From Nocardia tengchongensis (GTDB lineage: Bacteria; Actinomycetota; Actinomycetes; Mycobacteriales; Mycobacteriaceae), in assembly GCF_018362975.1 (NCBI RefSeq), contig NZ_CP074371.1, forward strand, positions 6,572,001-6,636,000: a stretch of DNA of 64,000 nt. Reading direction: 5' to 3'. A program made the position numbers and the translations under genes. The notes under the pieces were generated by a model. It saw nothing but the letters and a program-made list of their open reading frames with translations. It ran no database searches and was not told the DNA's origin. Position 1 is the stretch's first letter; every line of letters begins with the position of its first letter. Shown here in pieces: positions 9,732-18,390 of this stretch.

Positions 9732-9807
9732 GCTTCGATCGTAGGCTCGCGGGACCAACGCCAAGCCGTTTCGGGGCGGCACGCCGGACACGACGCGCCC
9801 CCGATTC

Positions 9808-10470
9808 TCACTTGCCGTCAGGGAAGCCCACCGTCGCGAGCGCGGTCGTCCAGTCGGTCGCGATGGCGACCTGGGCATCGGTGAGCGCGACCTTGCCGCC
9901 GCAAATCAGCGTGTGCAGCTTGGACTCGACGCCGTCCTTGGGGTTGTTCGGTCCGGCCCCGTTCTGGTGTCCCGGGGAGGGCGGCTCGACCCACAGGTTG
10001 CGCGCGTCGTTGGGGTCGCCGCCGAGTTCCAGCGAGATGAGGTGGTCGTATTCGCCGTCGCGCGGGTCGCCGCTGTAGCCGTAGGACTTGATGTTGTCGG
10101 TCTTCTCGCGGCCGGTGATGTTGCTGTTGGGCCGAATCGAGGCGGTGTAGCCGGACTTGCAGATGGTGTCGGCCAGATTCGCCGGTGTCACTGTGGGATT
10201 CACCGCGCCCGGGGTGCAGGCCGAGTCGGGCAGCGGCTGACCGTCGGCGGTCTTGCGGTAGTGGCAGCTGCCGGGCGCGGGCTGCGCCTGCACGGTGTAG
10301 GTGCCCTGCGGGCCGGGCCCGACGGGGATGGTGACGCCGGTCGCCTTGGGCGCGGGCTGCGGAACCGCCTGGGCGGGTGCGTTGGCCGGATGTTTGGCGC
10401 TGTCGGTGGAACAGCCGACCGATACGCCGAGAACAAGCAGGGCTATCGCAAGCCCTTTGTGCGCCTTCAT
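9808..10470 (-). CDS. Lipoprotein with HNH-nuclease-like C-terminal domain
   Basis: 220 aa from ATG 10470, behind GGGGAAG. Signal peptide with lipobox LGVSVGC (Cys20), then a Pro/Ala-rich linker. A Cys-containing middle region (SCHYRKTADGQPLPDSAC) precedes a segment reading DGEYDHLISLELGGDPNDARNLW, which has the His, Gly-Gly and Asn spacing of HNH (beta-beta-alpha metal) nucleases. If active it would be a surface-anchored nuclease; only one candidate metal-site half is recognisable, so activity is inferred. It is divergent from the DoxX-like gene. Confidence 0.72.
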   Translation of the reverse strand: MKAHKGLAIALLVLGVSVGCSTDSAKHPANAPAQAVPQPAPKATGVTIPVGPGPQGTYTVQAQPAPGSCHYRKTADGQPLPDSACTPGAVNPTVTPANLADTICKSGYTASIRPNSNITGREKTDNIKSYGYSGDPRDGEYDHLISLELGGDPNDARNLWVEPPSPGHQNGAGPNNPKDGVESKLHTLICGGKVALTDAQVAIATDWTTALATVGFPDGK

Positions 10471-10615
10471 AACTTCCCCTGCTCGTGCCGGACAGCAGCC
10501 TAATTGTGCGCCATCCCTTAGGGATCGGCCACTCGCACACGGCGACACACCGAGTGGAAAACGCGTATCGCCGTCGCCCGCCGAACGATACATACCGACC
10601 GGTTATGCTGCACGG

Positions 10616-11041
10616 ATGACAGCAGATCTGTCGCACTCTCCTGCGGCAATCCAACCGGTCGGCACCAATGGAATTCGCGGCCGCGCCCTCGCGCTGGCCG
10701 GCCTGCTGCTCGGCATGGGCGTCCTGCACTTCGCGATGCCCAAACCCTTCGACACCCTGATCCCGCCCCAGCTCCCCGGCAAACCCCGCACCTACACCCA
10801 GGTTTCGGGTGCGGCCGAACTCACCGCCGGGGCCCTGCTGGCCATCCCGCGCACCCGCGGCCTGGGCGCGCGGCTCGCCGCCCTGATCTTCATCGCGGTC
10901 TTCCCCGGCAACCTCTACATGGCCTCCGACTGGCTCACCAGCGACCGCGCCCTGCCGCTCAAAGCCGGTGCCCTGCTCCGGCTCCCGCTGCAGATTCCCC
11001 TGGTGATCACCGCGCGGAAGATCTATCGCGCCGCGCGGTGA
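10616..11041 (+). CDS. DoxX-like small membrane protein
   Basis: 141 aa, four hydrophobic segments after a 24-residue polar N-terminus. The pattern LLGMGVLHFAMPKPFDTLIP and the later AAELTAGALLAIP are typical of the DoxX/MauE-like superfamily, which are four-helix membrane proteins, some linked to thiol redox or respiration. Role here unknown. Converges on the last gene of the AfsA-type operon, 9 bases away. Confidence 0.7.
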   Translation: MTADLSHSPAAIQPVGTNGIRGRALALAGLLLGMGVLHFAMPKPFDTLIPPQLPGKPRTYTQVSGAAELTAGALLAIPRTRGLGARLAALIFIAVFPGNLYMASDWLTSDRALPLKAGALLRLPLQIPLVITARKIYRAAR

Positions 11042-11050
11042 TCGAGGCTC

Positions 11051-11554
11051 TCAGTCGCGCGTCACGAACTCCTGGAACGAGGGGTCGGGCAGTTTGAGTT
11101 GGGCGTGAATATCACCGCCCAGCCCGAAATGTCCTATCGCGCCGCCGTAGTTCTGCTGATAGCTCTGCCAGAGCACGACCACGCTGATGATGCGGTTCGC
11201 GTCCGGCAGCGCCGGATCCGGGAACGGATCGGGCAGCACGGCCCGATAGGTCGCCGCCCCGTGTTCGTCGGTGACGAACACATTGGGCACGCCCAGCGGC
11301 CCCGGCCGGGTGGGTGCGGCCGGATCCAAGTCCTTGGCCCGCAAGGACATCACCGTGTAGAGCGAATCCGGCACGAGCCCGCCGAACTCGAACCGGAACT
11401 CGCCGTGCCGCGCGTCGTCGTCGACGGTCACCTCGAGGGTGCCGCGTGCCCGCAACCACTCCCCCAGCGTCACCGGCCCGGACAGCTTGCGCCCGTCCTC
11501 GGGACGGAAATCCGGGATCGGCGTCTCGTGGAACGGGTAGCTGGGCCGTGTCAC
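11051..11554 (-). CDS. Hypothetical protein, last gene of the AfsA/HAD operon
   Basis: 167 aa from GTG 11554, overlapping the stop of the previous gene (GTGA). No family recognised. Soluble, no signal peptide, strand-rich: PVTLGEWLRARGTLEVTV, FEFGGLVPDSLYTVMSL, NVFVTDEHGAATYRAVL, then NRIISVVVLWQSYQQNYGGA, ending in a hydrophilic tail. The central layout resembles a small beta-sandwich. Its only clue to function is position: it is co-translated with an AfsA-type enzyme and a HAD phosphatase. Confidence 0.65.
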   Translation of the reverse strand: MTRPSYPFHETPIPDFRPEDGRKLSGPVTLGEWLRARGTLEVTVDDDARHGEFRFEFGGLVPDSLYTVMSLRAKDLDPAAPTRPGPLGVPNVFVTDEHGAATYRAVLPDPFPDPALPDANRIISVVVLWQSYQQNYGGAIGHFGLGGDIHAQLKLPDPSFQEFVTRD

Positions 11555-11892
11555 CGCGGCCGCGTCGGGTCGCTGATCGGCGCGAACACCACCGGATAGT
11601 TGTTGGCGGGCAGCGGAAGCGGCAGCGTGTGCAACACGCTCGCGGCGTCCTCGTCCGTCAGCTCCTCGGGCAGTTCGCGCACGATCGTGTAGGGGGCCAG
11701 ATCGCCGAAGGCGGGTACCGGCGTGTCGGCGGCGACGATCGCCCGCCCCCACCGCCGGGTGACGGTGCCGCCCGGCCCGGGTTCTGTCAGATATCCCACG
11801 ACGATGAAATCGCCCTTGCCGTCGAGCACTTCGCTCGGCGGATACAGCGGCCCCTGCGTGGTCGGGGTGAGTTCGTACCTCTTGGTCACCAT
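11551..11892 (-). CDS. Small hypothetical protein, third gene of the AfsA/HAD operon
   Basis: 113 aa, start ATG 11892 inside the last codons of the HAD gene (7-base overlap). No known family recognised. The sequence begins VTKRYELTPTTQGPLYPPSEV and is Pro/Thr-rich with alternating strands (GDFIVVGYLTEPG, PYTIVRELPEEL), no signal peptide and no cysteines. Its stop overlaps the next start by four bases, so all four operon products are expected in fixed proportion. Confidence 0.65.
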   Translation of the reverse strand: MVTKRYELTPTTQGPLYPPSEVLDGKGDFIVVGYLTEPGPGGTVTRRWGRAIVAADTPVPAFGDLAPYTIVRELPEELTDEDAASVLHTLPLPLPANNYPVVFAPISDPTRPR

Positions 11893-12611
11893 ACGGAGAG
11901 CACTTCCTGGTCGGAGAGCAGACGGCCCGGGTCGCCGACGAACGCGCCGACTCGATCGGTGAGATGGATCCAGCCGGTGCCGTGCGCGGCGAGCACCGCG
12001 TCGTCACCGCGATATCCCGGGTGCGCGACGGCTTTCAGGAACGGCAGGTCGCTGGCGTGGTCGCCGTAGCCGTAGCTGTGCTGGTGATCGATGCCGTGCT
12101 CGCGCAGGAAGTCGGTGACCGCCGCCGCCTTGGCCGCACCGATCATCGGCCGCCACACCTCGCCGGTGAGCACGCCGTCCTCGTCGACGACCGGCGTGGT
12201 GGTGATGACGTGATCAGCCCCGACGGCCGCGGCGACCGGCGCGACGGCCGCTCGGAACGAGCCCGACAGCAGCACCGTCGCGTGCCCGGAATCGCGATGC
12301 GCGCGCAGCCTTTCCACCGCGTCGGCGTAGTAGACAGCGCCACCCGCCGAGAATTCCGCGAACCAGCGCTGCCCGGCCGCGCTCAGTGCTTCCGCGGCGA
12401 CCCCGCGGTAGGCCCGGTAGTAGTGCCGGTTGACCTCCTCCCGCGGTGCGCCCGCCGCTGCCCGCTGCTGAATTTCCCTGGTGAGCCGCGCGTATTCGCC
12501 ACCGTCGTCACCGTTCTCGGCGAGCCAGAAGCGCAGGAACGCGAACATGCTCTTGACGGTGATCAGGGTTTCGTCGACGTCGAAGAACGCCGCGCCCGTG
12601 ACCGTGCTCAT
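11886..12611 (-). CDS. HAD-IB family phosphatase
   Basis: 241 aa. HAD motif I FFDVDETL (residues 9-16, nucleophile Asp11 and acid Asp13), motif II LLSGSF with Ser, a Lys in GAAKAAAV, and motif III GYGDHASDLPFL. SerB-like type IB cap. The start overlaps the stop of the AfsA-type gene (ATGA), so it is translated from the same message. In butyrolactone and methylenomycin-furan pathways a phosphatase removes phosphate from the condensed intermediate (MmfP in methylenomycin); that role is inferred for this enzyme from the fusion-like gene overlap. Confidence 0.85.
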   Translation of the reverse strand: MSTVTGAAFFDVDETLITVKSMFAFLRFWLAENGDDGGEYARLTREIQQRAAAGAPREEVNRHYYRAYRGVAAEALSAAGQRWFAEFSAGGAVYYADAVERLRAHRDSGHATVLLSGSFRAAVAPVAAAVGADHVITTTPVVDEDGVLTGEVWRPMIGAAKAAAVTDFLREHGIDHQHSYGYGDHASDLPFLKAVAHPGYRGDDAVLAAHGTGWIHLTDRVGAFVGDPGRLLSDQEVLSVW

Positions 12612-13396
12612 GCGGCCGCGTCCAGGTAGGCGGCGATCGCCTTGGCCGCCTTGTGCCGTTCGATCTGCGTGATGCGCTCGTTGGGCAGGGCGGCGTAGCC
12701 GATGCGCGTGGTGGCGACGGTGCGGCCGAGCTGGCGCACCTCCACCTCGATGGTGAATTCCAGTTTGGCCGGGTCGTCGATGGCGATCGGCGTCAGCGTC
12801 GCGTTCAGGGTGGCGGGCAGCGGGAACAGGAAGGACTTGAACTCCAATTCGATGCTGTTCCAGACGATGTAGAAGTGCTGTTCGGGCCAGCGGCGGCCGT
12901 ACTCCAGCTCGAACGCGCCGAGGAACAGCTGCCGCACCGCCTCCACGATCACGATGCCCTGTACGTGCTCGCCGGTCTGATGGTCGAGCAACAGTTCGTT
13001 GTCGCCGTGGATGCGCAGATCGGCCCGGAACGCGGTCTCCGATTCCCGGACCAGTCCGGCCAGCAGGACATTCGAATGCTGATACTTGTGGACCTGGTGG
13101 CGCGGGGCCGGTTCGGCGACCGCACCGTCGATCCGCAGCCCGGCCGGGGCGTGCACGATCGCCACATGCTCGACGTAGTCGAGATCGTGGCGGGTCACCC
13201 CCTGCCCTAGCCGAACCCGCAAGGGCCCCTCCGCATCCCGCCAGCGGCCGCCGCGCAGCGCGGCCACCAGCCCGGACACGGTGAAGGCCCGATCGTCCGC
13301 GGCGATCCCGCGGAACCGGTCGGCCACCAGCAGCACCTCGCCGACGCCCGCCTCCGCCGCGGTCGCGGACGCCGAATCGAGTTGAGCTACAGACAT
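12608..13396 (-). CDS. AfsA-type hotdog-fold protein (signal molecule biosynthesis candidate)
   Basis: 262 aa, ATG 13396 behind GGAGGGAAA. It shows AfsA-domain signatures: RHQVHKYQHSNVLL around residues 98-111 and DHQTGEHVQGIVIVEAVRQ around 138-156, the second carrying the DH...HV.G...EA.RQ pattern. AfsA and MmfL condense a beta-ketoacyl thioester with dihydroxyacetone phosphate, the first step to A-factor-like butyrolactones or AHFCA furans. First gene of a four-gene operon with a HAD phosphatase. No reductase (BprA type) or TetR receptor is adjacent. The AfsA assignment is confident; the product is not known. Confidence 0.85.
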   Translation of the reverse strand: MSVAQLDSASATAAEAGVGEVLLVADRFRGIAADDRAFTVSGLVAALRGGRWRDAEGPLRVRLGQGVTRHDLDYVEHVAIVHAPAGLRIDGAVAEPAPRHQVHKYQHSNVLLAGLVRESETAFRADLRIHGDNELLLDHQTGEHVQGIVIVEAVRQLFLGAFELEYGRRWPEQHFYIVWNSIELEFKSFLFPLPATLNATLTPIAIDDPAKLEFTIEVEVRQLGRTVATTRIGYAALPNERITQIERHKAAKAIAAYLDAAA

Positions 13397-13588
13397 TTTC
13401 CCTCCGAGAACAAGACGCTTATGGCGACGCTCGCCGCCATCCGGTCGTCACCCGGAGCACCCCACCGTCGTGGAGGGTTGCCGCCCAGCGAGCCGGGGCT
13501 TCGCACTGGAACTCATGACCGTGACCGAAATGCTAAGCGGCCCAGCCATTTTCGAGAATCATTTCGACCACGGCGATCGAAACCCGGA

Positions 13589-14802
13589 TCAGCTGCGTTC
13601 GGAGACGGCCGCCAGCGCCGCGCCCGCGGCCGCGAGCGCGGCCACCGCCAGCGCGACCGCCGGATAGCCGTGCCGCGCGACCAGATCGGCCAGCTGCGGC
13701 CCCGCGCTCGCACCCACGAACAGGGCGAAGGTGTACAGCGCGGTGGCGGCGCCGCGCGCCTCCCCGGCTCGGGCGGTGATCGTCTGGACCGCCGCCGGGG
13801 CGGCCACGGCGATGGCGGCGACGAACACGAACAACCACGCCGCCACCCACACACCGCCCAGCGGCACCGCGGTCACGGCCACGGCCAGGGCCGCCGCCCC
13901 GAGGGCGACGACGAGCCGGGTGGGCGCGGCGATCACCCCCAGCCGTCCGGCCAGCAGCGGGATCGCAACCATGGCCGGAATCGCACTGGCCCGCAAGGCG
14001 AGCAGAGCGGCGTTGCCGGAGCCGACACCGTCGGCGGAACGAGCTGAATGCCGGTGTAGACGCCGACGAAGGAGCCCAGGATCGCCAGGCAGCTCAGATA
14101 CAGCAGGGCCAGGCGGGATTGCCGGAGCAGGCTCAGGAAGGGCCCGAACACCGCGCTCGGTGTCACCGACCGCGCCGTGGCCGCCGGTTCCGTGGAATCC
14201 GGCGCGGGCCCGGCCTCACCCCGGGGCGGTTGCAACACCACCCGCAGCGTGACCGCCGAGACCGCGAAAGCCACGGCGCCCGCCACGAAGATCACCCGCC
14301 ACCCCAGCGCGTTCCCGATGAGCTGGGCCAGCACCTGTGCCACCACTCCCGCCCCGAGGAACGAGCTCGTCAAGCAGGTGAGGGCGAAGATCCTGCGCTC
14401 GGGAGCGATCCGCTCCGAGAGGTAGGCGAACGCGGCCGGTGCGAAGAAGGATGCGGTGAGCCCCTGCAGGATTCGCGCCGACAGCCCGGTCACCAGCCCC
14501 GGCGCGGCCGCCACCAGCAGGCTGCTGATCACGCTCGCCGCCAGTCCGCCGACGATGACCGGCCGCCGGCCCCACCGGTCGGAGAGGGGTCCGGTCACCA
14601 GGAAGCCCGCGCCGTAGGCCAGTCCGAACGCGGTCGTCGTCCAGGTGGCCGCGGACTTGGAGGTATCCCAGTCCGCCGCGATCCGGTTCAGCACCGGCAG
14701 CACCACATACAGCTGGCCGACCACCAGGATGCCGACCGCGCAGACGGCCCCGATGGTGCGCCCCGGCGGGGCGGGAGCATGGACATGCGGCACGGTGGTC
14801 AT
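13589..14802 (-). pseudogene. MFS transporter, interrupted by a one-base frameshift
   Basis: From ATG 14802 (MTTVPHVHAP) a twelve-helix MFS transporter reads through SDRWGRRPVIVGG (MFS loop 2-3 motif) to IQLVPPTVS, then changes frame; the remaining helices continue in the next frame as SGNAALLALRASAIPAM... to the stop at 13589. One added base near 14015-14028 gives one continuous protein of about 404 aa. It resembles drug/metabolite efflux proteins of the DHA1 type. It is codirectional with and upstream of the AfsA operon, separated by 192 bases, so it could export that operon's product, but this is only positional. Confidence 0.75.
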
Positions 14803-14896
14803 CGAATTCCTTTCGTGGACAACGGAGTCCACGTCTATCAATTCGAGACCACCGGGCACGACGGTTACGTGCGCCCTGATCCGAAGCCGCGCCGGG

Positions 14897-15463
14897 TCAG
14901 GCCAGGATGAAACTCAGCGGCTGCCCGTAGTCGCCGTCCTGGCGCAGCCAGGAATACCCGAGCCACACGCCGGGGGTGACTTCGCGGATCTCGTCGTACA
15001 GATTCGGGGTCGGGGAGGGGGCGTAGTCGAGGATCCAGGTGGGCCCGCCGTCGACGACCGACGGTCCCGGGTAGACGTTGGCCTGCCAGGCCTCCAGGCC
15101 CGCGCCGGTCATACGGTTCAGTAGATAGCCGCCGGCCGGACCGCCGTAGAAGTTCTTGCCGATCCAGACCAGGGGCGCCCAGGGCTGCATGCCGCGGGGC
15201 TCGGCGACCCAGCCGTCCTTCGGGCCGATCGGAACATCGCCTGAGGGGGCGTCTCGGTAGACGGCGTCCAGCTGTCCGAGGTCGCATCTGAACCGCAATG
15301 AGTCCACAGTTGCTGATGTGTTGTCGGAGTACAGAACACAGCCGTTTCCGTAGTCCGCGTCGGCGTGCGCGGACACCGGGACAATCATCACGAACACCCC
15401 GAATCCCATCGGGGCGAGGCTCTTTATGAGGACATTTCGGAAGATCTCACGGTATGCACTCAT
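14897..15463 (-). CDS. Exported hypothetical protein
   Basis: 188 aa from ATG 15463, preceded by GGAG at good spacing; an earlier in-frame GTG lies outside a plausible signal. Residues 1-36 form a signal peptide ending HADAD. The mature part has two cysteines (GNGCVLYSD, RFRCDLG) that may pair, many Trp/Gly/Pro residues and no recognised domain (WILDYAPSPTPNLYDEI near the end). Probably secreted; typical of Nocardia-restricted exported proteins. Divergent from the serine hydrolase. Confidence 0.65.
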   Translation of the reverse strand: MSAYREIFRNVLIKSLAPMGFGVFVMIVPVSAHADADYGNGCVLYSDNTSATVDSLRFRCDLGQLDAVYRDAPSGDVPIGPKDGWVAEPRGMQPWAPLVWIGKNFYGGPAGGYLLNRMTGAGLEAWQANVYPGPSVVDGGPTWILDYAPSPTPNLYDEIREVTPGVWLGYSWLRQDGDYGQPLSFILA

Positions 15464-15629
15464 TGTCGTCTCCAGCGGGATGATTCCCACCCCCGGAATG
15501 ATCTTAGTTCGCCGTAAAAATAGCTGGTCAGCGCCGTCGCCGAACCGAGATCAGATCGACGCGCAGTTAACAGGAAATTGACAGCCTTCCGCTGGAAATG
15601 TCTCGAGCTTCGTGTCGATGTAATGGAGC

Positions 15630-16550
15630 ATGAGCTCGATTCAGGACCGCGCACCGCGCGCACGATGGCACTGGGTCGCGGCCGGCACCACCGCCGCCGT
15701 GATCTCCCTGTCCGCCCTGGGCGCGCCCGCCGCATTCGCCACCTCGCACGACCAAGCCGGTCCGGGTCAGGTGCCGGAGGCGGCCGCCGCCACGACCGCC
15801 GTTGCCGCGCATCCGATCTCCGCGACGGCGATCGCGCAGCAGATGCAGACCGCGATCCAGGCGGCCTCACCGGGCACCACGGTCGGCATCGACGTGGTGG
15901 ACACCACCACCGGAACGGCCGTCGCGAGCCTCAATGCCGACCAGCAGTTCTACACGGCCTCGGTGGTGAAGCTGCTCATCGCGCTCGACACGCTGGGAAA
16001 CCCCGGCGCACAGGCGGATCCGGGCACCGTCGCCAAGGTCACGCAGATGCTCTCGGCCAGCGACGACGACATCGCCGATCAGCTCTGGGTCGCCGGCGGC
16101 AACAACGCCATCATCGACCGCATGGTCGCCGCCATCGGACTGAACGCCACCACCGCTCCCGAGGACACCGCGCAGTGGGGCGAAACCCTCACCACCCCAC
16201 GCGATGTCGTCTCGATCTTCCACTACATCACCACCCAGGCCCCCGCCGCGACCCGTGACCTGATCCTGGGCGCGCTGCACAACACCGCGCAGACCGCCGC
16301 CGACGGCACCGATCAGTTCTTCGGCATCCCCGATGCGCTGTCGGGCGCGAACTGGGCGGTCAAACAGGGCTGGATGGACCTGGACTCCTCGACCACCCTG
16401 GACACCACCGGCCTGGTCGGCCCCGCCGCCGATCAGCCCTACCGATACGCGGTCGTGGTGCTGTCCACCCAGCCCGCTGGCACCAGCTGGTCGGCGGCGG
16501 GCGCGGCCCTCACCGCCGGGGTGACGCTGTTGCACGCGGCCCTGAAGTAG
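15630..16550 (+). CDS. Secreted penicillin-binding-like serine hydrolase (class A beta-lactamase-related)
   Basis: 306 aa with a Sec signal (about residues 14-38). The catalytic fold is that of serine beta-lactamase/PBP-like proteins: SVVK (nucleophile Ser and general base Lys, about residue 111), an SDD motif after helix alpha-5 in place of SDN, and a KQGW stretch in place of the KTG triad. The altered second and third motifs suggest a hydrolase or a peptidoglycan-binding relative more than an efficient beta-lactamase. Acts in the envelope or medium. Followed 84 bases on by the DUF732 gene on the same strand. Confidence 0.78.
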   Translation: MSSIQDRAPRARWHWVAAGTTAAVISLSALGAPAAFATSHDQAGPGQVPEAAAATTAVAAHPISATAIAQQMQTAIQAASPGTTVGIDVVDTTTGTAVASLNADQQFYTASVVKLLIALDTLGNPGAQADPGTVAKVTQMLSASDDDIADQLWVAGGNNAIIDRMVAAIGLNATTAPEDTAQWGETLTTPRDVVSIFHYITTQAPAATRDLILGALHNTAQTAADGTDQFFGIPDALSGANWAVKQGWMDLDSSTTLDTTGLVGPAADQPYRYAVVVLSTQPAGTSWSAAGAALTAGVTLLHAALK

Positions 16551-16634
16551 CCGGACTCCCCTCCTTCGACAACCCCGCCGCCCGCGCGGCGCGCGGTACG
16601 CTCGCCGGGTTCATTCGATGTTGAAGGAGAGTTC

Positions 16635-16967
16635 GTGGGTAAGAAGAGCCGTCTCGCTTCGGGTTTCGCAATGGTGGCCGCCGCCGTCGCCATGGTGGGG
16701 GCGTCCACGGGAGTGGCCGCGGCGGAGCGGGCGCTCACGGCGCCGGAGCAGGTGTTCGTGAGTTACCTGGAGGCGCACGGGGACGTCCTGGTCGATATCG
16801 ACCAGAAGCTGGCCGCCGTGGACGTGGGCAAGGCCTACTGCTCGGCGCTGGCGGCCGGGGTGTCGCGCGAGCAGCTGTCGGTGCAGCTGCCGGGTGGGGC
16901 GGCCGAGGACGCGGAGGCCGCGCTGATCCTGGAGGCGGCCACCACCGCGGGCAGCCTGTGCGGCTGA
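16635..16967 (+). CDS. DUF732 small exported protein
   Basis: 110 aa (GTG start behind AAGGAG). Signal peptide residues 1-30 (cleavage near AAA-ER). The mature domain has the DUF732 layout: VFVSYLEAHGD, a central AYCSALAAGVS and a C-terminal SLCG, giving the family's conserved cysteine pair. DUF732 proteins are abundant, function-unknown secreted proteins of mycobacteria and Nocardia. It ends 16 bases before a strong terminator. Confidence 0.85.
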   Translation: MGKKSRLASGFAMVAAAVAMVGASTGVAAAERALTAPEQVFVSYLEAHGDVLVDIDQKLAAVDVGKAYCSALAAGVSREQLSVQLPGGAAEDAEAALILEAATTAGSLCG

Positions 16968-16983
16968 GCCGGTGACGTGAAGC

Positions 16984-17023
16984 CTGCGGGCGCAGCCGGA
17001 AACGGCTGCGCCCGCAGTTTTTT
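16984..17023 (+). terminator. Intrinsic terminator after the DUF732 gene
   Basis: A 15-bp perfect G+C-rich stem (CTGCGGGCGCAGCCG and its complement) closes a GAAA tetraloop and is followed by six T residues (17018-17023). Classic rho-independent layout, oriented to end the plus-strand DUF732 transcript. Confidence 0.92.
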
Positions 17024-17165
17024 CACGGCCCATCATTGTATCTGATTGCGTAAGTTGTTAATTGCATACCTTGCGGAATTCTTCAGCAAACGACATACCG
17101 CCGGGCCCGTTCGGGCGTAGCGTCACCGCACGCGACAAACCGTCACGGCTAGGAGAGGAAAACCC

Positions 17166-17537
17166 ATGGCGGACTTGGAAGTTGCCCTGAAGGACATGAT
17201 GATGCTGGACGGCGCCCTGGGCGCCGCCGTCGTCGACTACGGCAGCGGGATGCCCCTGGGCATGCTCGGCGGCTCGAAATCCCTCGATCTGGAGGTAGCC
17301 GCCGCCGGCAATACCGAGGTGGTGCGAGCCAAACTGCGGACCATCGAACAACTCGGCCTCAACGAGGAGATCGAGGACCTGCTGATCACCCTCGGCGCGC
17401 AGTATCACCTGGTGCGCCCGTTGCGCGGGCGGCGTTCCCGCGGCCTGTTCCTCTACGTGGCCATCGACCGCGCCCGGGGCAACCTGGCTCTGGCCCGACA
17501 CCGGCTGCGCGATATCGAGGAGACCCTGGAGGTCTGA
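17166..17537 (+). CDS. Roadblock/LC7-like protein
   Basis: 123 aa, ATG behind GGAGAGG. The N-terminal VALKDMMMLDGALGAAVVDY and the following LGMLGG turn and helix match the roadblock/LC7 fold (residues 1-105): small dimeric proteins that act as GTPase regulators or scaffold parts in bacteria. No MglA-like or Ras-like GTPase lies nearby, so its partner is not evident. The end of the gene is 4 bases from the convergent enoyl-CoA hydratase. Confidence 0.65.
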   Translation: MADLEVALKDMMMLDGALGAAVVDYGSGMPLGMLGGSKSLDLEVAAAGNTEVVRAKLRTIEQLGLNEEIEDLLITLGAQYHLVRPLRGRRSRGLFLYVAIDRARGNLALARHRLRDIEETLEV

Positions 17538-17541
17538 GCGG

Positions 17542-18270
17542 TCAGCGGCGGGTCAGGCGTTCCAGGGCGTCGTCGGGCAGGCCGTAGGGCAGATCGGTTT
17601 CGGCGCGCAGGGCCTGGGCGCGGTCGAGTTCGCGGGTGCTGGCGTAGAGCGACTTGTAGATTCGGTTCGCGCCCGCGGAGTTGGCGGCGATCTGCGCGGC
17701 GAGGCGGGCGACGAATTCGTCCAGTCCGACGTCGGAGACGCAGTGGTTCACCAGGCGGATGTCGGCGGCCTCGACGCCGCTGATGCGGCGGGCGGTGAAG
17801 CTGAGTTCCTTGGCGCGGGCCATCCCGACGCGTTCGGGGAGCCGGACGGACATGCCCCAGACCGGGGCCAGACCCCACTGGCTGTGGGTGTCACCGAATT
17901 GCGCGGTGTCGCCCGCCACCAGGATGTCGCAGGCCAGGGCGAGTTCGAGGCCGCCGGTGAAGCAGTGGCCGCGGATCTTGCCGATCACCGGCGCCGGGAA
18001 CTCCTCGAGCATGGTGATGGTCCGGGCCTCGGCGTGGCGCGATTCCATGGCGTCCCCGGCGGCCAGCGACTCCAGATCGTGGCCGGCGCAGAAGGAACGG
18101 CCCGCGCCGGTCAGGATGACGCAGCGCACGTCGGCGGTGGCCAGGGCGTCCAGGTGGGCGCGCAGTTCCTCGAAAGAGGCCGCGGTCAGGGCGTTCAGCT
18201 TCTCGGGCCGGTTCAGGGTGAGGGTGGCGACGCCGTCTTCGACCGTCCTTGTCACCAGCTCAGAACTCAC
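17542..18270 (-). CDS. Enoyl-CoA hydratase/isomerase family protein
   Basis: 242 aa from GTG 18270 (SSELVTRTVEDGVATLTLNR). Crotonase signatures: the oxyanion-hole segment GRSFCAGHDLESLA (about residue 60), and the second one GHCFTGGLELALACDI (about 103). Family members hydrate or isomerise enoyl-CoA esters in fatty-acid breakdown; GHDL at the first hole is common. The usual catalytic Glu pair of true hydratases is not clearly seen, so another crotonase reaction is possible. A cluster of A+G bases (GGGAGGAAAGG) sits 13 bases upstream of the start. Confidence 0.82.
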   Translation of the reverse strand: MSSELVTRTVEDGVATLTLNRPEKLNALTAASFEELRAHLDALATADVRCVILTGAGRSFCAGHDLESLAAGDAMESRHAEARTITMLEEFPAPVIGKIRGHCFTGGLELALACDILVAGDTAQFGDTHSQWGLAPVWGMSVRLPERVGMARAKELSFTARRISGVEAADIRLVNHCVSDVGLDEFVARLAAQIAANSAGANRIYKSLYASTRELDRAQALRAETDLPYGLPDDALERLTRR

Positions 18271-18390
18271 GAGACACGCCTTTCCTCCCGGATCGGCCAG
18301 GCCGCCGGTCCCGAGTGGATCATGACAGATCCGAGCGCCCAGACCGAGCAAATGGATGCTCGGTGCAACCGAAGTCGGGTGCAACGGCGA

